DNA of 64,000 nt from contig NC_066316.1 in assembly GCF_022539315.1 (NCBI RefSeq), forward strand, positions 62,353,994 through 62,417,993. Direction: 5' to 3'. The translations under genes were made by a program, and so were the position numbers. Each line of letters opens with the position of its first letter. Position 1 is the first letter of the stretch. The DNA comes from Serinus canaria. Its lineage: Eukaryota; Chordata; Aves; Passeriformes; Fringillidae. The notes beneath the pieces were generated by a model, which was not told the DNA's origin, searched no databases, and saw only the letters and a program-made list of their open reading frames with translations. Below are positions 1-14,200 of the stretch, piece by piece.

Positions 1-3000
1 CCAGGGGGACTTTAATGTGTAAATCCCTTGACTGTTTTTGAAGATTCAAAACACAATATGTGGCAAGAAGCTCTGGAATGGAAGTCTTCTAAAAAATGAG
101 TATTTCTAACAATTCCTTTTTTTACTTGTAATTATTCTTCTGTAGTCTCACAGATTTGTGTGACTACTTGACATAGTTATGTGAAATGTGTAATTTCCTT
201 CTATTTTTAAAAGTTTTCTTTATTCTTGTTCCTTGAAAATCATCTTATTCTCTGTAGTATTATTTAATTTTAAAATGAATAAACATCTAAGTGTTAATTA
301 ATGGACCTATCATATTCTCTGAGTACAAGAGGTCAAACAAATGACAAGTGAAAAATCAATGTCTGAAATACTTAAGATCTGATATGCAAAATTCAGCATG
401 TAGCATGAAAATAACCCTAAAATAATCTTGGTAGGATTACTGTTCTGATAGAAACAGACACTGATACTGTTACTGTTCTGATCTCCTATGAAAGAGTTGC
501 ATTTTAGAAATTGAGATAAATTAAGATATCTCCCTACTTAAAATCTACAGCAATAGAATAATTAAAATAATTAAATTTTCTAATATAACTAGAGCAAAGC
601 ATCTCCTAACACAGGATCAATTTGCTGTTCTTGTAGTTTATAAGCCAGCTGCTGAGTTAAACTTTTATGCTTTGGGGATGCCTAGACAGGGAACAAGAAG
701 CTGCAGTACAGTTGCAAGAATATCATACCAGCTTCTCTTCTGCTCCATTGTCCTCTGTCAAATATCCTGAAGAGGAAATTGACCATGTGTTTTTGTTTTG
801 GGGTATACAAACACACCTAAAAGGAGCATACTTTCAGCTAGGTTCACTACAGGAGTGCAAGAGTAACTCCAAGGAATTGTTTGAAAAGTGTGGATTAGTT
901 TCTCATTTCAGCTGCTCTGGTAAAATGTGGGAGCAAGTCATAATGAGATTTAAGCTAACCTACAGGAGTGAGATAGATATTTCTGTTCTGGATTTTTTTT
1001 CTACCCAATAATTTTCTTTAAATCTCCAAATTTAGCCCTAAAGAATTGTCAGAAAGGCCTTGATTATAACTTAAGTCTCTGTGTGTTTGTGAAGCAGAAA
1101 TGTGAAGCTAATGATGAAGGTCAAATGAAGTTAAGAATAAAGTAAGAAATGTTATTTTTCTCCTACCTCCATACATATAGCATACTAAACCAAAATTTCT
1201 GATTTAGTGTAAGCTCCTTTCAGCATTTTTGTTATTTAATTAAAATGCATTGAGTAATAATGTATGCATGGCATATACATGGCACATACAATAAAAGTAC
1301 CTAAATAGGCTAATGGGAAACTTAGCTATTCCAATGAAGAATGGCTCCATCTCCTGCTTTTGATTCACATATCATTATGTATCAGTGGGGACTGATTTGT
1401 AAAATACCTCACAGACTTTGATTGACATTGACTGGCTAGCTGTAGCTGCCTTAATGATAGACATTTGCAATAGTCTCAGGGGTAAAAAGATCAGTATTAT
1501 GCAACTTCTGATATAGCTCACTTGCACCTGTTTGAGTCTATGAAGAATAAGGTTACAGCCATGGAACATAATGTGGATTGACATTTTCTTCCCAAGTCAT
1601 GTCATATGACAAAAGGATTCACTTTTGTCAGAAGCATTTAACCTCATTACAATTATCTTCTGACACATGTTCTTCAGTTAATGGGTTTGGTTTGTCAGTG
1701 CAATTATTGCAATTGGTTTACTATGCAAAATCTGTGGCTTTCCAGATTCACCTCATACAGAGATTTTTAAACCAGTTTTATACTGATTATGTCAAGCTGA
1801 ACTTTTCCTCAAAACAAGCAAACAAACAAATCCCAACCAAAATCCAGAGATACAAAAACAAAAGTACAAATAAAACTATCTACAAAAAACTGTGCCAAAT
1901 TAGGGTCTGACACACAGGAGTATGACAAGTGTGGGACAAAAATTGCTGCATTTTGAGGATTTAGAAAAAAAATGAATTGAGAGGATGGGATTATCTCCCC
2001 AACACACCAAATTTCTTTACTGAAAGAAGTGAGATCCACTCCCCAGGGTCCCACACCCAAGTTCTTTGGGGTTCCATTGTAACACACAAAACTTTCAGAA
2101 TGAGTTGTGAAAAATGCCCTGAACATACCATGTCAGCTGAAGACAACTAAGTGCAAATGCCATCTTCACGGTATGAGCTAAAGCATTAATACCACCACCT
2201 CTTCCCTCACATCTTTATCTCCATTTTCCTTTTCTGCTTTTTTGTTTTCTTTTCTTCCTTTCTCTTTTGGTCTGTATTAAAAAGAGCCTGGTTTTGCCAG
2301 CTACAGCTTCATCTCAGATATCCTGCTGAAGAAATATCCTGCTGCTGATGGCGGTTTTATTAACCCCACACAGAGACTATCTAGTGAGCAAATACATCAT
2401 CCTTTTCTGGCTGACAAAAGGATCTTCAGGCAGCACAGCTGTGAACAGAAAAGGACATCTGTCTGGTGGGGGGGATGAACATTGTGGATTAGCTATGGCA
2501 ACCTCCAAGCCCTCTGTGTATCCAAGTGCGCTAACAATTTTTAGGAGCCTTCCTGTTACAGAAGGCTCACATCAACTTTCTGAAGTGTGGATTAGAACTG
2601 CATGACCTCTGTCCAGGCCACTGGAGTTTATTTGCCTCTTCTCATTATGGGCAAATAAACTTACATATTACTCAGACACCTTGCCAAAAACAAGTAGGGA
2701 AAGGAAGCCCCAGTGCAGGACTTGAGTCTTGCCCTGGATTATGCAAGTCCAAAGCAGGAATGTGTCCTCTTCAAATCAGCCAAAAGGAGAACCTGCCTTT
2801 CATCATAGTTAAAAAAGTAGTTATAATCTAAATCTAGTCTATAATTCAAAAGTGAAGCTCAGAAACAGAATCTGAATTTTCCCTCTCTTTTTATTTTTTC
2901 CCTGCTCTTTTTATCTTCCCTTGGCTTCTGTGTATCCTGTTTTTTTCTGAAGGACACAGACTGCAACAACAATCTCATTTTAAACTGCTCTTCCTTTTTT

Positions 3001-3750
3001 TGTCTATCCCAAATAGACAGCTATTACCATCCAGAAGCAATGATATAAGTCTCTTTCTAAAAGCTTTAGAGCAAAAGAAGAAAGTAGTGGGAAAAATGTT
3101 TAAAATGAGCCTTGCTTAGTTCCTTATATGCCATAAAGCTTAACTGTTTTCTCTGGTTATTTCTCTATGTTTAATAAAGGTTAAAAAGATTTTGGATAGT
3201 ATTTATTATCATGAAACTCAGATTCTGAACTTTACTTAACTGTTCACAGTATTGTAAAGCAAGTGTTATGAGAACAGCTTTGTAAAGTCCAGTCAACCTA
3301 TCGCATCTGAATTAGTGCAGCACCACTATATTTTTTTGGTTTTCTGTTAACACCTTTCATTGTACTGTCCGAGCTCCTAAACACATTTTTAGAAATAAAA
3401 ACAAGCCATTAAATTACTTTAGTAACAGGATGGATATAACTTAACCTTATAAACTGGGTATTTTAAGATTTTGAAATTGCCATCCCCTCTCTACTTTCAG
3501 AATTCTATTAATATGTCTCTTCTCTTGTCTCTTTCTTGTAGCATTTAAAATTAATTCCTCTCTTAAAAAAATATAGTGATTTCAATCCTGTCTGCATTTC
3601 TTTGTCCACTACAGAAGACGCAGTTTACCCTAGCTAGATGCATGTGTGTTTTGTTCACACAGCAACTTTTTATCCCCAGAACCAATTTCTAGAATTAAAA
3701 TTCTGATTTTGGGAAAGTTTCATTATTTGAAGACACATTTCTAACAAAAA
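1..3750. other. Intergenic DNA without a recognisable gene
   Basis: This AT-rich stretch lies far upstream of TRDN. The longest open frame (667-1011, + strand, 114 codons) matches no family I recognise and has no convincing splice or promoter context, so I treat it as a chance frame. A-rich sequence of the (CAAA) type at about 1811-1875 could be the decayed tail of a retroposon. Pyrimidine-rich runs occur near 2215-2270 and 2880-3000. Nothing else can be assigned. Confidence 0.6.
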
Positions 3751-3764
3751 TCAAGCTCAGTTGT

Positions 3765-4185
3765 GCTCAGTGTCCTGGCTCCAGACAAGACAAGGTAAAT
3801 TTTTTGCAGTAGCAGGAATGGGCATGACCAGGACACAGAAGTTATTGTATGTCACCTCACGCCCGTACTCCAGGTCAGGGGTAGTGTGGCAGTGGTTCAG
3901 GAACTGCAGGTTCTCACCTAGTGAGCTTTTTTCCTGTGTGAATTGTTGCCCTTTCTTGTACACACTTTCATTAATATTGTTGCTGTTACCATTTGTTTCT
4001 TATTTCATTTCTGTTCTCAGTAAATTTTTCTTATCTCAACCCATGACCTTTACCTTTTTTGCCTTCAATTGTCCTCTCCATCCTGCCACAGGAGGACAAA
4101 GAGGAAGAAGGGGGAGTGAGCAAACAGCTCATGGTTTGGAGTGTTTTAGTGAGAATCCTAAATTAGGAACACCATGCCTAGTCCA
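3765..4185 (+). mobile_element. Decayed ERVL-like LTR fragment (copy A)
   Basis: The right part of this segment (from 3973) is clearly homologous to the segment starting at 4979. Shared blocks are AATATTGTTGCTGTTAC (3973 and 4979) and CTTATCTCAACCCA (4030 and 5036), both exactly 1006 bp apart, followed in each copy by a G-rich GGGGAGTGAG-type block. From recall, this order of blocks (GTTGCTGTTAC, then CAGTAAATT, then TTATCTCAACCCA, then a purine-rich end) is the 3' half of avian ERVL-type LTRs. The left half is less similar to copy B, so this may be a different subfamily or a truncated copy. There is no internal viral coding sequence. Edges are approximate. Confidence 0.6.
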
Positions 4186-4204
4186 CTATAGCCTTATTTG
4201 CCAC

Positions 4205-5170
4205 CCAATATGGGGCATGTAGTGTTAAGACAACAACAGGCTTGCCCAGTGAGAGGGCTGGAAAATATTTGATCTGAGCATTTGTTGTGTAATGACCAGA
4301 GACACTGCTCACAACGTTGCTTGGGCTGTTCACGTGTACAACACTCTACATGTTTCCATATATGCAGCATGGGACTGAAGCTGTGCTATTTTTCAGAGCA
4401 GGGGAAGGGATCAGGATTGCTTTGTTGCTGTACTATGTCATATCAGCTTATGACATGAGAACATCAAAGCCAGTGAGGGTCATTTGGGATGTGCATTCCA
4501 TGATGCTCTCCTACCCCTACTTTGGGCGCTACATTTTGACATCTATTATAAGCCATACCCAGTCTATGGACACAACAAGGGAGGTTGATTTTCCCCAGCT
4601 TTTCTCACCCTTTTTCTCCTTCAGACCTGCTACAGCAGCTTTTGAGAATTCCAATTTCCCTTTGGATCTTAAGCAAAGCATGCTATTGTTGGTATGTGGG
4701 CTACGTATTCTCAATATGGTCTGAACCAGGTTTAGACTCAGTACAGTCAACCCCATGTTTAGATTCTGGACAGAGATTTCCAGGAAGGTGATTCAGAGAT
4801 CTGCCCTGAGGATGGATAATCATGAGTAGCATGAAATGTGGGAGAAAACAGGCCAGCTTTTGAAGGACTATTCTCTCCAATGGTTTGGAAGTACACCCTT
4901 GAACAACTGCAAAACTCTGATTAAGTGACAGAATATTTGTAAGGAGAATGCTGTACTTTCCTTCCAAACCCTTTTATAAATATTGTTGCTGTTACTGTTT
5001 CATTTTTGTTTCACCACTGTTTCCAGTAAATTGTTCTTATCTCAACCCATAATTTCTATCTTTTGTGTCTTCAATTCTTATTACCAGCAGCCTTAGGGGG
5101 AGAGTGAGGGAATAATGAGCAAATGGCACACAGTTTGGAATGTTTCAGTCAGAAGCTGAACCATTCCTAA
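4205..5170 (+). mobile_element. Decayed ERVL-like LTR (copy B)
   Basis: This longer relative of copy A sits immediately downstream in the same orientation. The left part has the pattern GTCATTTGGGATGTGCATTCC (about 4479) followed by CTATTATAAGCCAT (about 4543), which could be the LTR TATA region. The middle contains CTGCCCTGAGGATGGAT, and the right end repeats the blocks shared with copy A. From recall, the order fits a roughly 0.9-kb avian ERVL-type LTR. The 1006-bp offset between matching positions leaves no room for a provirus interior, so A and B are tandem or nested LTRs, not two ends of one intact provirus. No terminal TG/CA pair or target duplication could be fixed. Confidence 0.55.
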
Positions 5171-8100
5171 ACCAAAACTCTCAGAAAAATTAAACACCAG
5201 AAGGAAGTATAAAGAAGAATATATTCTGGAACACATGGAGCTGTTTCCTTTCATAAGTATTATTTTTGACTCAATTAACTTTTCACTGATTTCTTTAATG
5301 ATGTATTTAGTCTCAAAAAGTTAAATTTCAATGAGAAGCCTTCCCATCTGCAGATAACCTCTAGAAGCTGCTCCAAGCAGAAGAACTCCAAAACGAGTTC
5401 TGATCAGCTTATTCCAAGGGGAAGAAAATTCCAAGATGGTTAATGATGTAACCTGAATATTTCTGATGGCTTTTAAAATAAGAAAGGTAAGATTTGGTCA
5501 TTTTGTCCACAGTTAGATGAATATTGAAGTACTTGGTCATATTATATAGGACATGAAAACTTCCTGTATTATTCCTGGTTATCCCAGTCTGCCCTTAAAT
5601 GTTTAAATCACTGAAAATCTTTCTCTCATACCTCATAGGTATCTGAATCATTGCTTTTCTGGGATAGAATTGACAACCACAAATACTTTTTACAAACCAG
5701 CCCTTTATTTATTTGTCTTTTATATAAATTAACAAAACAAAATCTATTAGTCTGCTGTTAACAACGAACATTATCAATAATAAATATTTATTATTATTTT
5801 GATGCAAAGGGATTTTTTTTTTTTTGCTTTTTGCTTGATGGGCTCTAATTTTAATTCCTTGCATTCATTTTCTGCACAGCTGAAGTGCAAAAATACCTTT
5901 ATTTCCCAACTATCATTTGCTTTCCCTTTGCCATCCTGACAGTAAGCATGTAGAAAGGAAAATACTGGCAGTCATGTAAACATTAAGAGAGTCATCAGAA
6001 TTAAAATCTATGTGCTCTAATTTATATTCTGGAGCTCCATTTATGGGAATAGATGGTAGAGAACAAGAATTAAAACCATGAACTCAAAAAGTGTTGATTT
6101 TGTAATGCAACTGCTTTAAATGTGTGTTTATTCATCGTGTAAGTATTTACAGGAGTGAAATGGCCGTTTTGAGGGCAATAATAAGACTTGGGGAGAATAC
6201 TTTGGCAAAAGCTTACAGTACTCTGAATGCTCTTAAATTTTAGGATAACAGGAATCTTTAAAGTTTGCCAAGTATTTTCAGGAGAAAAGGAACTGTATTC
6301 AGAGAGAGATACATTAATAAAATGAATGAAATGAATTAATGCCTTTAGTTATCTGAAGACTGGTAATTTGTAACGCTTTCACAAGAAGAACAAGGGAAGA
6401 CTTATGGTCCTAAACTTCAGTTATCAGGTGTATCAATACATCAAAGGTTGTTAAAACAAAATTTAAAAGTTTTCTACATGGCAGATAAATTAATGCTCCT
6501 GGCCATGATGTCTCAGGGGAATGGTTCCCAAGGCTTGAAAGGTTTTAAAGTCACTGTAATAGATACATAAAGCACTTAAGTTGTTTAAACACATCTCAAA
6601 TTTAAGATTTTAACAGACGACAGGAAGCTGCTTCCCTGAAAAAACAAATTAGAAATATTTGGATTTTTAGCTATTGAGGTGGCAAAACCCTGATGAAAAC
6701 TCAAATTTAGCAAACAAGATGCAGAGTGTAATGCAATGAGCACTTCTTGGAACATATGACAATGCTAAACCCTGGTCCTAATAGGAAAATGTGCTCCCCA
6801 TTTTATCATCTCATGCTCACACAGTCAGATGGGATTATATGCTGATTATTCCTTGAGAAAGAGGAAGGGATAGGGGAACAAAACGGCCAAGAATGACAGC
6901 AGGAGGTTGCATTCATTAGTGGAAGGGATAAGGGATGGGAGCAGCTTTTTGCAAAAGCATTTAACACTGAAGAGGCTGCACTGCATTTCAGGGACCTGGA
7001 TACCCAGGACTTGGCCACATTTAACCTGAGGCAGCAGCACCACCAGTAGGCAAAACCAGCAAAGACTGAACAAGAACCTGAGGCAATTTTCACGGTAGGA
7101 AAAAGAGAGAATTAGATGGGTACTGAAATAACCTGATGATAATGGGACTCTTTGTGGCAAGCAGTGTGCATAGCAAAAATAGGAGTACATACTCAGCAGC
7201 TCATGAGCATGAAATACAGAAGGCAGTGAGTAGGATGTATGTGATGAGAGCCAGAGAGACAAAGACCAAACCAGGAGCTGAAGAATAGAAAGAGCAAAGG
7301 TGTGTTCTCTGTGCTTCCACACCTTTCTTGTAGCTGATCCAAAAAAGCCTTCACTAAATGTTGAAACATTTGCATTACTTCTCCATGATCCCCACTAAAT
7401 CCAGAAAGTTGATTGTACACAGAGAAAATCCAGACCAATGTCTTCATCGCACAATATCCTGCCAATATGCAAGACCAAGTCTTAGCCCCAAGAAAATTAA
7501 AAAGAATTATGTATTTCTTATATTATTTACTTGAAGATGTGTTTGAAAAAGAGATAAATATATTATGTTCCATTTGAAGATCATGGCTTTCATATGCAAT
7601 CACATTTCATTTCAGCTTTGTAATTTTGAGGAATATGTTCTTTTGACTCATCATTTAATTAATTTTCTAGAAGAAAACAGAGTTTATTTTGCTAAATCTT
7701 TCTATTCATGGAAATAAAAAAAACCCAGAACTATCTCTAATAGTTTGAAGTGCTTTGTGCCCTTTTTTTAACTGCTTAATAAAGATTAATTTTTTACTTC
7801 TTGAAGACAGTAATGGATGAAAGAAATGCATTTTAAAATGCTTTTGTTAGCAGCTTGGGGAGCATTTGCATGGTAATCAAACAGTGGGGTTGCAGATGAA
7901 CCAGAACTGATTTATAAACAGCTAGTTCTGACACCAGTACCTCTGTAACGTAGCAATACTCTGGAGTTCAGTCTAGTAGCATGACTCTTAGCTAAAATTT
8001 CCTGTACATAGGGTGTTTTTCCCAGTCTCTAGTTACTCTTTCCTCTCTACTGTGTTATGGCAAGCAAAATAATCCCTGAAGAACATTTTTTTTGCAGGAG

Positions 8101-10148
8101 ATTTTCCTAATGCAGTCACGGCACTACAGTTTTCTTTCAGACAGAAAGACATAGCCTTCATTATTATTTTTGTGACTTTTCAGTTTGGAGTTGCTAGGAC
8201 AGCAGCCTGCTGTAACACCTGTGACTGGGTATTCAGGTGTTTATGTCACAAACAGTAGAAGTGGCTTGATGAAGCCACCTTCTAGGGCAGAATTCCCTCT
8301 AGATTGTGAAAAATACTTGCAAGAAGCAGGCTTCTTTGGAAAATATTTTTCTCTGGGATTATTGCCAAAATTGTCAGGGTGTACTGTCACAAACACAGAA
8401 TAGTACAATTGCTTAAATAAGAAATTATGCAGTCTTAAGCCCACAGTGTTTTCCAGGTCAGGAACATTTCCAATTAGGCGCCAATGAATATAGGTTTCCA
8501 TGGTGATTAGCTAAAATGTGGAATGAACTTAATTTTGTGATAATTGCTACATGTTTGTTAGTGAAGTGCATCTTTCAGTTTCAGCCTAAGATTTTCAGGT
8601 CTTAATCACAGCTCTGGATCTGAATCTACTGATGAAACCTATAATAACATGCAGGGCTATCCTCCAATTTTTGGTGGCAGGAGGTTTTACAAGAGACTAA
8701 ATATGATTTTTGTTACCACTTTTCATTCTTCTGACTTCTCCTTGGTTTTTTTGTGTCATCTTTGAAGAAGCAATATATATTATACTTTTAAAAAAACCCC
8801 AAGCTTTTGTTAAAAAATCCCTTTTTGCAGCAATTGGGAAAAGTATCCAGTACTTTGATTACCTGTCACTAGCAGAGCTGCATGTTTCTGTTTTTCTCAA
8901 AGCTTACATGCAATGCTACAGTTGTTGAATTTCACTATGACTCTTTCATCCCCTATACTTCCACACATTTTCCATCACAGCACACTTGCCAGTAAAAAGC
9001 AACAGCACACCCTTTCCCACTTTTATGACATTGTGAATGTGCAGCAATTAGCCTGCAATAATAGATGTCAAACACTTCTTTCATAGCAATTTTGGAAGCT
9101 ACCTTTTCTTGGTGGAATGAAAAACTATTTACAAATCCATTTATCTTACAAATTTGAGTTGGGGAAAGATTTTGGGGAAAGATTAGTCTGTTCAATTAGG
9201 CCCCCACGCTGATTCAAAATTGAAAGGTCTGTTTCTCTCTGAAAGGAACATGGCATACTCCTTAGATTAGATCATATCCAATTTTGGAAAAAAAGCTCAA
9301 TCTTTTTTTTTTTTTTTGCCCCACTGGTCTCTGAGCTGTGTAGCTGATTGTACAAGAAGAAAAAAAGCTTTTGCTTTCACCTACTAAAATTTCTTCCTTG
9401 AACACACCTTTTAAGGATTAATATTGGCCACTGTTCCATTGTCACATTACTGAACCTGATTTCTGTAGATGTCAGCACTGCAATAGTCAGAGATCCACCC
9501 TGGGAAACTGGGAGCCACTGGCTGTGACCTGAGCCTTGAGAAGGACACAAAGGTCACCTGTGTGGCTGTTGAGCCCCAAACTCTTGGTCAATATGCTCCA
9601 AAATGCCAAAATTGTGACTGTAGCTAAATACCTAAATGGCTTCTGTCGGTATATGATGAAATATGTTGGTATAGTATAAAGCTGAAGGTGTCTGGGAAAG
9701 AGGATGGATTTTACAGACTTCTGAATTTTAAAAATCTGAGGTATATGTCATTCACTAAAGGATTAGGTTTTATATAATTTTTCTTTGTGGTATTGGAAAC
9801 TGCTGGTATTTTTCACTTATAGCTCAAAAATGGATGTTTGGTAAATCAAATTCTTTATTTCTGACTATTAATAGCACCAATCACACTATGAAGTCCATTT
9901 CTTACTGGCATCCACTACAAAAAAAAACTCAGTTCCTCATATTCATTGTCCTCAGTGATTTGTGTAGATTAGTCAGCAAATGTAGGAAAAGGAAAACTGC
10001 AGCATAGGGCTTTTTTAAGTAGTTAGATCAATTTTACCACTGGTGATAGATGAGGTATCAGACTGATTATTAACAACAAATCTTTCCCTCCCTATGCAAG
10101 AGGCCCTTAAAAATAAAAAAAAAGTAATATATCCATTGGCATTTTTTG
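5171..10148. other. Intergenic DNA without a recognisable gene
   Basis: This is AT-rich single-copy-looking sequence. It includes a poly(T) run at 9303-9317 and a two-copy tandem repeat of TTGGGGAAAGATT near 9159-9185. The open frames at 6806-7322 and 7193-7465 on the minus strand, and at 8185-8403 on the plus strand, show no recognisable domain and overlap each other in different frames. I assign no function here. Confidence 0.6.
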
Positions 10149-10284
10149 TCTTTTCTTTTCTTTTCTTTTCTTTTCTTTTCTTTCTTTCTTTTCTTTTCTT
10201 TCTTTTCTTTTCTTTTCTTTTCTTTTCTTTTCTTTTCTTTCTTTTCTTTTCTTTTCTTTTCTTTTCTTTCTTCTTCTCTCTTTC
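10149..10284. repeat. (TTTTC)n pentanucleotide microsatellite
   Basis: About 135 bp of TTTTC repeats are interrupted by a few TTTC units and end in a TTCTTCTCTCTTTC tail. The + strand is purely pyrimidine throughout. The open frame across it (10094-10312) encodes only alternating Phe/Ser/Leu and is an artefact of the repeat. Long homopyrimidine tracts of this kind can form intramolecular triplex DNA and are usually length-polymorphic. Confidence 0.97.
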
Positions 10285-11132
10285 AAAAAGAAATGCTATT
10301 GCTCTAGAATAAACACTCTTTAAACAGAGATGGAAATGTTACTAGGCCAGTTTATTTAGTGCAATTGCATTCTTGCAGACTGAAAGGCAGAAGTTGTCAT
10401 TGCAGTGGAAATGACAATACACAGGTTTTGAAGCAAAAAACCTCTGATATTCATTTTATCTATGACTAATGTGTCACAATGATCAGTAAAAGGATGTACT
10501 AATGGAAGAACAGCTCTCTTAATCACTTGATTAATGTTGCAATAGGGCTGTATGCAAGGGCGTGTGAATAGAAGAAGAATATCTGAAGATAAGTGGATGT
10601 CTTTGCAACAGGAAATTATGTTTTCCCTTTGATTATTTCAATTTATTTTTCTGAATATTTTTGAATTGCTTTCTTTAAAACTTACCGCAGACTATAAGCA
10701 TGTGTTTTGATAAAAAACAGAAATGGAAATGATTTTTAAGCAGATTTGATCAATTTGGCAAGCTTTGCCCTACAACAAAACAGCAAATCTACTAGATAAT
10801 ATGATCCATAGATGACAAAGGATTTGTGTGTTTCTTGAAGAGTATAGAGGTGATAAAAAAATTAAAGGCAGTGTAAGGGTTTGAAACCCAAGAAACCTGG
10901 TTTATATTTTAAATTATGTTATTGAGTAATTGATGATCTTGGTAATTATATTTTTCTCCCTATGATTTTGTTTCTTATGCCTGGAAATAGCAGCAATAAG
11001 GTTATTTCATGACACAGAGATCTGAGAACCACAAAAAAGAGCAACCTATAACAGAGATATAAATAATGGCCAAGGTTTGCATACTATCTACACTTTCTTT
11101 TTGGTTAATGATGAACATTGAGTGTTATATAT

Positions 11133-11176
11133 TGGGTCACTTCCAACCATGGAATATCCTGGTTGGAAGTGACCCA
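11133..11176. repeat. Perfect inverted repeat made of two opposed CR1-like 3' ends
   Basis: The arms 11133-11149 and 11160-11176 are exact reverse complements over 17 bp, separated by a 10-nt loop. The right arm and the bases after it (GACCCATGAGGATCATC, then CAACTCCTG) resemble the reverse complement of a CR1 3' end. The left arm resembles a CR1 3' end in sense orientation. This suggests two very short CR1 ends lying head to head, or a copy-and-flip event within one of them. The arms could fold as a hairpin. Confidence 0.7.
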
Positions 11177-11215
11177 TGAGGATCATCAAAGATCAACTCC
11201 TGAAAGTGTTTTCAT

Positions 11216-14200
11216 CACTTACATACAGCTATGTAGAAGCATTTTTTTCTGGTTGGACTTTTGTTCTGACTAGACATTTATTCTGGACCTAAATTATCAT
11301 TTCATAACAGGAATTATAGTTTTATAACAGGAAGAAGTAGTTTGTTCGGGCATCTTTGGTGAAAGAAGAAACTTCAAACAAGCAAGTGGGGCTTCCTTTC
11401 ACATCTCCATGCTTAAGGTGCCAGTTGAAAGATTATAACAGGACCACTGGACCCTGTCAAACATTGCCTCTGAAATCTGCTGGAACTGCTTATTAACAAG
11501 AATATGTCAGGTTGGATCACACATGGTTTGCTGGGCCTCTAAGGAGTTTCAGTTTGTAACAATGCCTTCCCAGAATTTATTTATGTATTTAACAGCCTTA
11601 CCTTGTTACTTAAATTAATTTGAATTTGAGGGTGAAAATATGCACTGGTGAAAACTACTAAAATATAGTTTGTATACAAAACCCTTTCTGAAATCTACTT
11701 ATTTGACTGCAAATTTTTCTTATTTCCTTCAGCTATTAATAACCTTTACCTATTCCTATCACATTTTGTAAATTGATTAAAAGCTTGTGATTTTTTCTTG
11801 ATTCAAGAATTCCCAAAGCTTTTAGACAGCATGGTGGGTTACTGTTAACACATTTTTAATCTGTATTCTTTCCATCTGCTGCACAATGTTCTGTAATTTA
11901 GATAGAAAATGTAAACACTAATGAAATAAGAAGACTATTATTAGAGTTCTGCTATACTCATAGACATGATTCAGAGGTGAAAATACATTTTTACACTCTG
12001 TATATGAAAGAAAGTGTGAGATTTTCCAAAATTCCTTCTATTTCAGGATTTATTGAAAAATTTTGAATGCTTTTCCTCTCTAAAGTTTCTTGTTTAGCTT
12101 CCTATCTGGAATTCTGCTCATTTTGCAAGACAGGCATGATGGACATTGACCAGAATGCACCCCTTAAGATCTTCACAGTGATAACATGGAAAATGAATGT
12201 GTAACTCAGCCCTTAGCATTTACTGTGATGTTATTTATAGCTTGGATTGAACACTGCTGGGAATGCCTGGAGGAATTGCCATCATGGTATAATCAAACTC
12301 CCTGTTGTATTCCATTGATTAATAATTTTTCCTCTCTTTTTTTCCCCCATTTTAAATTTAAGGAAGTTTTCTAGAAGCTATTTCTCAATTTCTTTTATAT
12401 ATTGTTATTTAGATATTTTCATACCTTTTCAAGATTTATATCTGTTTTATCTGGTATTTTATTTGGTTTTATATAATGTTAACTGATATTGAATATATAG
12501 AAAATATTAAAAAAACCACTGTACTAATCAAATATAAGAAATTTTGAAAAAAATGGCATATTCCACTCTGTGAATATGATTTCATTTATCTATTGCATGA
12601 AAAAAAAAAGATAAAAAATAAAACCAAAGAGAAGAATAATAAATCTTGGCTATTTGACATGAGCTAACCTCAGCTAACCTTGAGATAAAGACTGAATTTA
12701 GTGATGCATAAAGGCTGTGAAAATTCCAGATGCTGTGACTCAGAAACTGAGGAAAACAGAAAAAGGAAGGCTCTTTGCAAACTTTGCAGCAGTCCTGAGG
12801 TATTTTGGGGACAGAGACAGATGGAGAATGACAGGCATGTGATTGATCTTGGCTATCCCAGTGCCCATGGTGAGGTCCACTAGAAGTGAGAAAAGCACCA
12901 TTTTGGGGTATCTTATAAGGGTGTCACAGGTATTCAGGGTGATATTATTAGCTATTACAAATCTCCAAATTAGTATGAAACTGTAAATAGAGTTGCCAGG
13001 CATCTCAATAAGGATTTTTAGTCACCTTCAGAACCGGCCATTCAATCATTAATTCCATACTTGGAAAGACTTTATATACACTACTTCTTTAATGATGCAT
13101 AGTAGGATTGCTGAGGAGAGAAATCTTCCCTTCTGAGGCTCCTGTAGCACTCCCTGGATCCTGATCCTGATTCCATATGGAAGGTCAGGCAACATCAATC
13201 TTTTAAGAATTGAGTAATTTCCTTCTGTTACGGGGTTGACAAGGACTCCTTAACATCAAGGTTCCTCCCATTGTTCCATAGTACTGACCTTCCTACATGG
13301 GAATTACCACAGTAAGTTTCGATTTGTCCTACTATGGCTCAAAAATGAGAAATAAAGTGAGTAATGCTTGGTTTTTTTCCCCCAGATTTTCCATTCACTG
13401 AGGATCTTTACCATGTCTAATATAGGCTGATTTTTAAAAAAAAAGTGCTTGGTCACTGACTGTACTGCCTGTGTGTGAGAGGGGGGTGGAGATCCTTTCC
13501 TCTTTCTCTCTAGCCTGTGTATAGGACAGTGAGCTCATGATGATGGCCATTAATGACCACTTTGGCAAAACTCCATCTCCACAAACAAACCCTTTGTACC
13601 AGTGCACTGTGGAATGAGTTGGCAGGGAGAAAAAATAGCAAGGAATACAATCCCTTTTCCAGTGTCAGTAAATGCAGACACGTAAGATACCAACATATCT
13701 ACAATACTCTAGTCTTGAGCAGCAAATGAAACATATCTACAACTTTGATCACAGAAGAAATGTTCAGTACTGAAATAGTCTCAGTTTAAAGCACTGAAAG
13801 AACCTAGAGATATTTAGCTTATTTATGGCAAAATATTAATTCTTGTTTTTCATGTTTCATCTTTTTTTAGACTGTTTCTTTGAGTTATAAGTTGAAAGTG
13901 CTCATAGACTTGAAGTTATAGTAATAATAAAAATTATAAATCAGCTATTATTTGTGCAAAAAATGCAGTTCTGATAATATTTGTGGGAAAAAGATAAAAA
14001 TTCTATATTTTATACCTCTTGTGCTTGTCTACTCAAAAAGCAATCATTCTTTCAAAGTTTGCAGTTTCAAATACATTTACAATATATTTTTGTGAATGTG
14101 ACACAAGGTATTTCCTATTTTTTTTCCCTTATACATGATAAAAGTCTTTCCAAGGAATAGGTATCCTTATGTAGAACAAGAAGGACCAGGGTACTTGAAG

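Noticed and set aside
10094..10312. Open frame rich in Phe/Ser/Leu, resembling a membrane protein
   Set aside because: It is a translation of the (TTTTC)n microsatellite.
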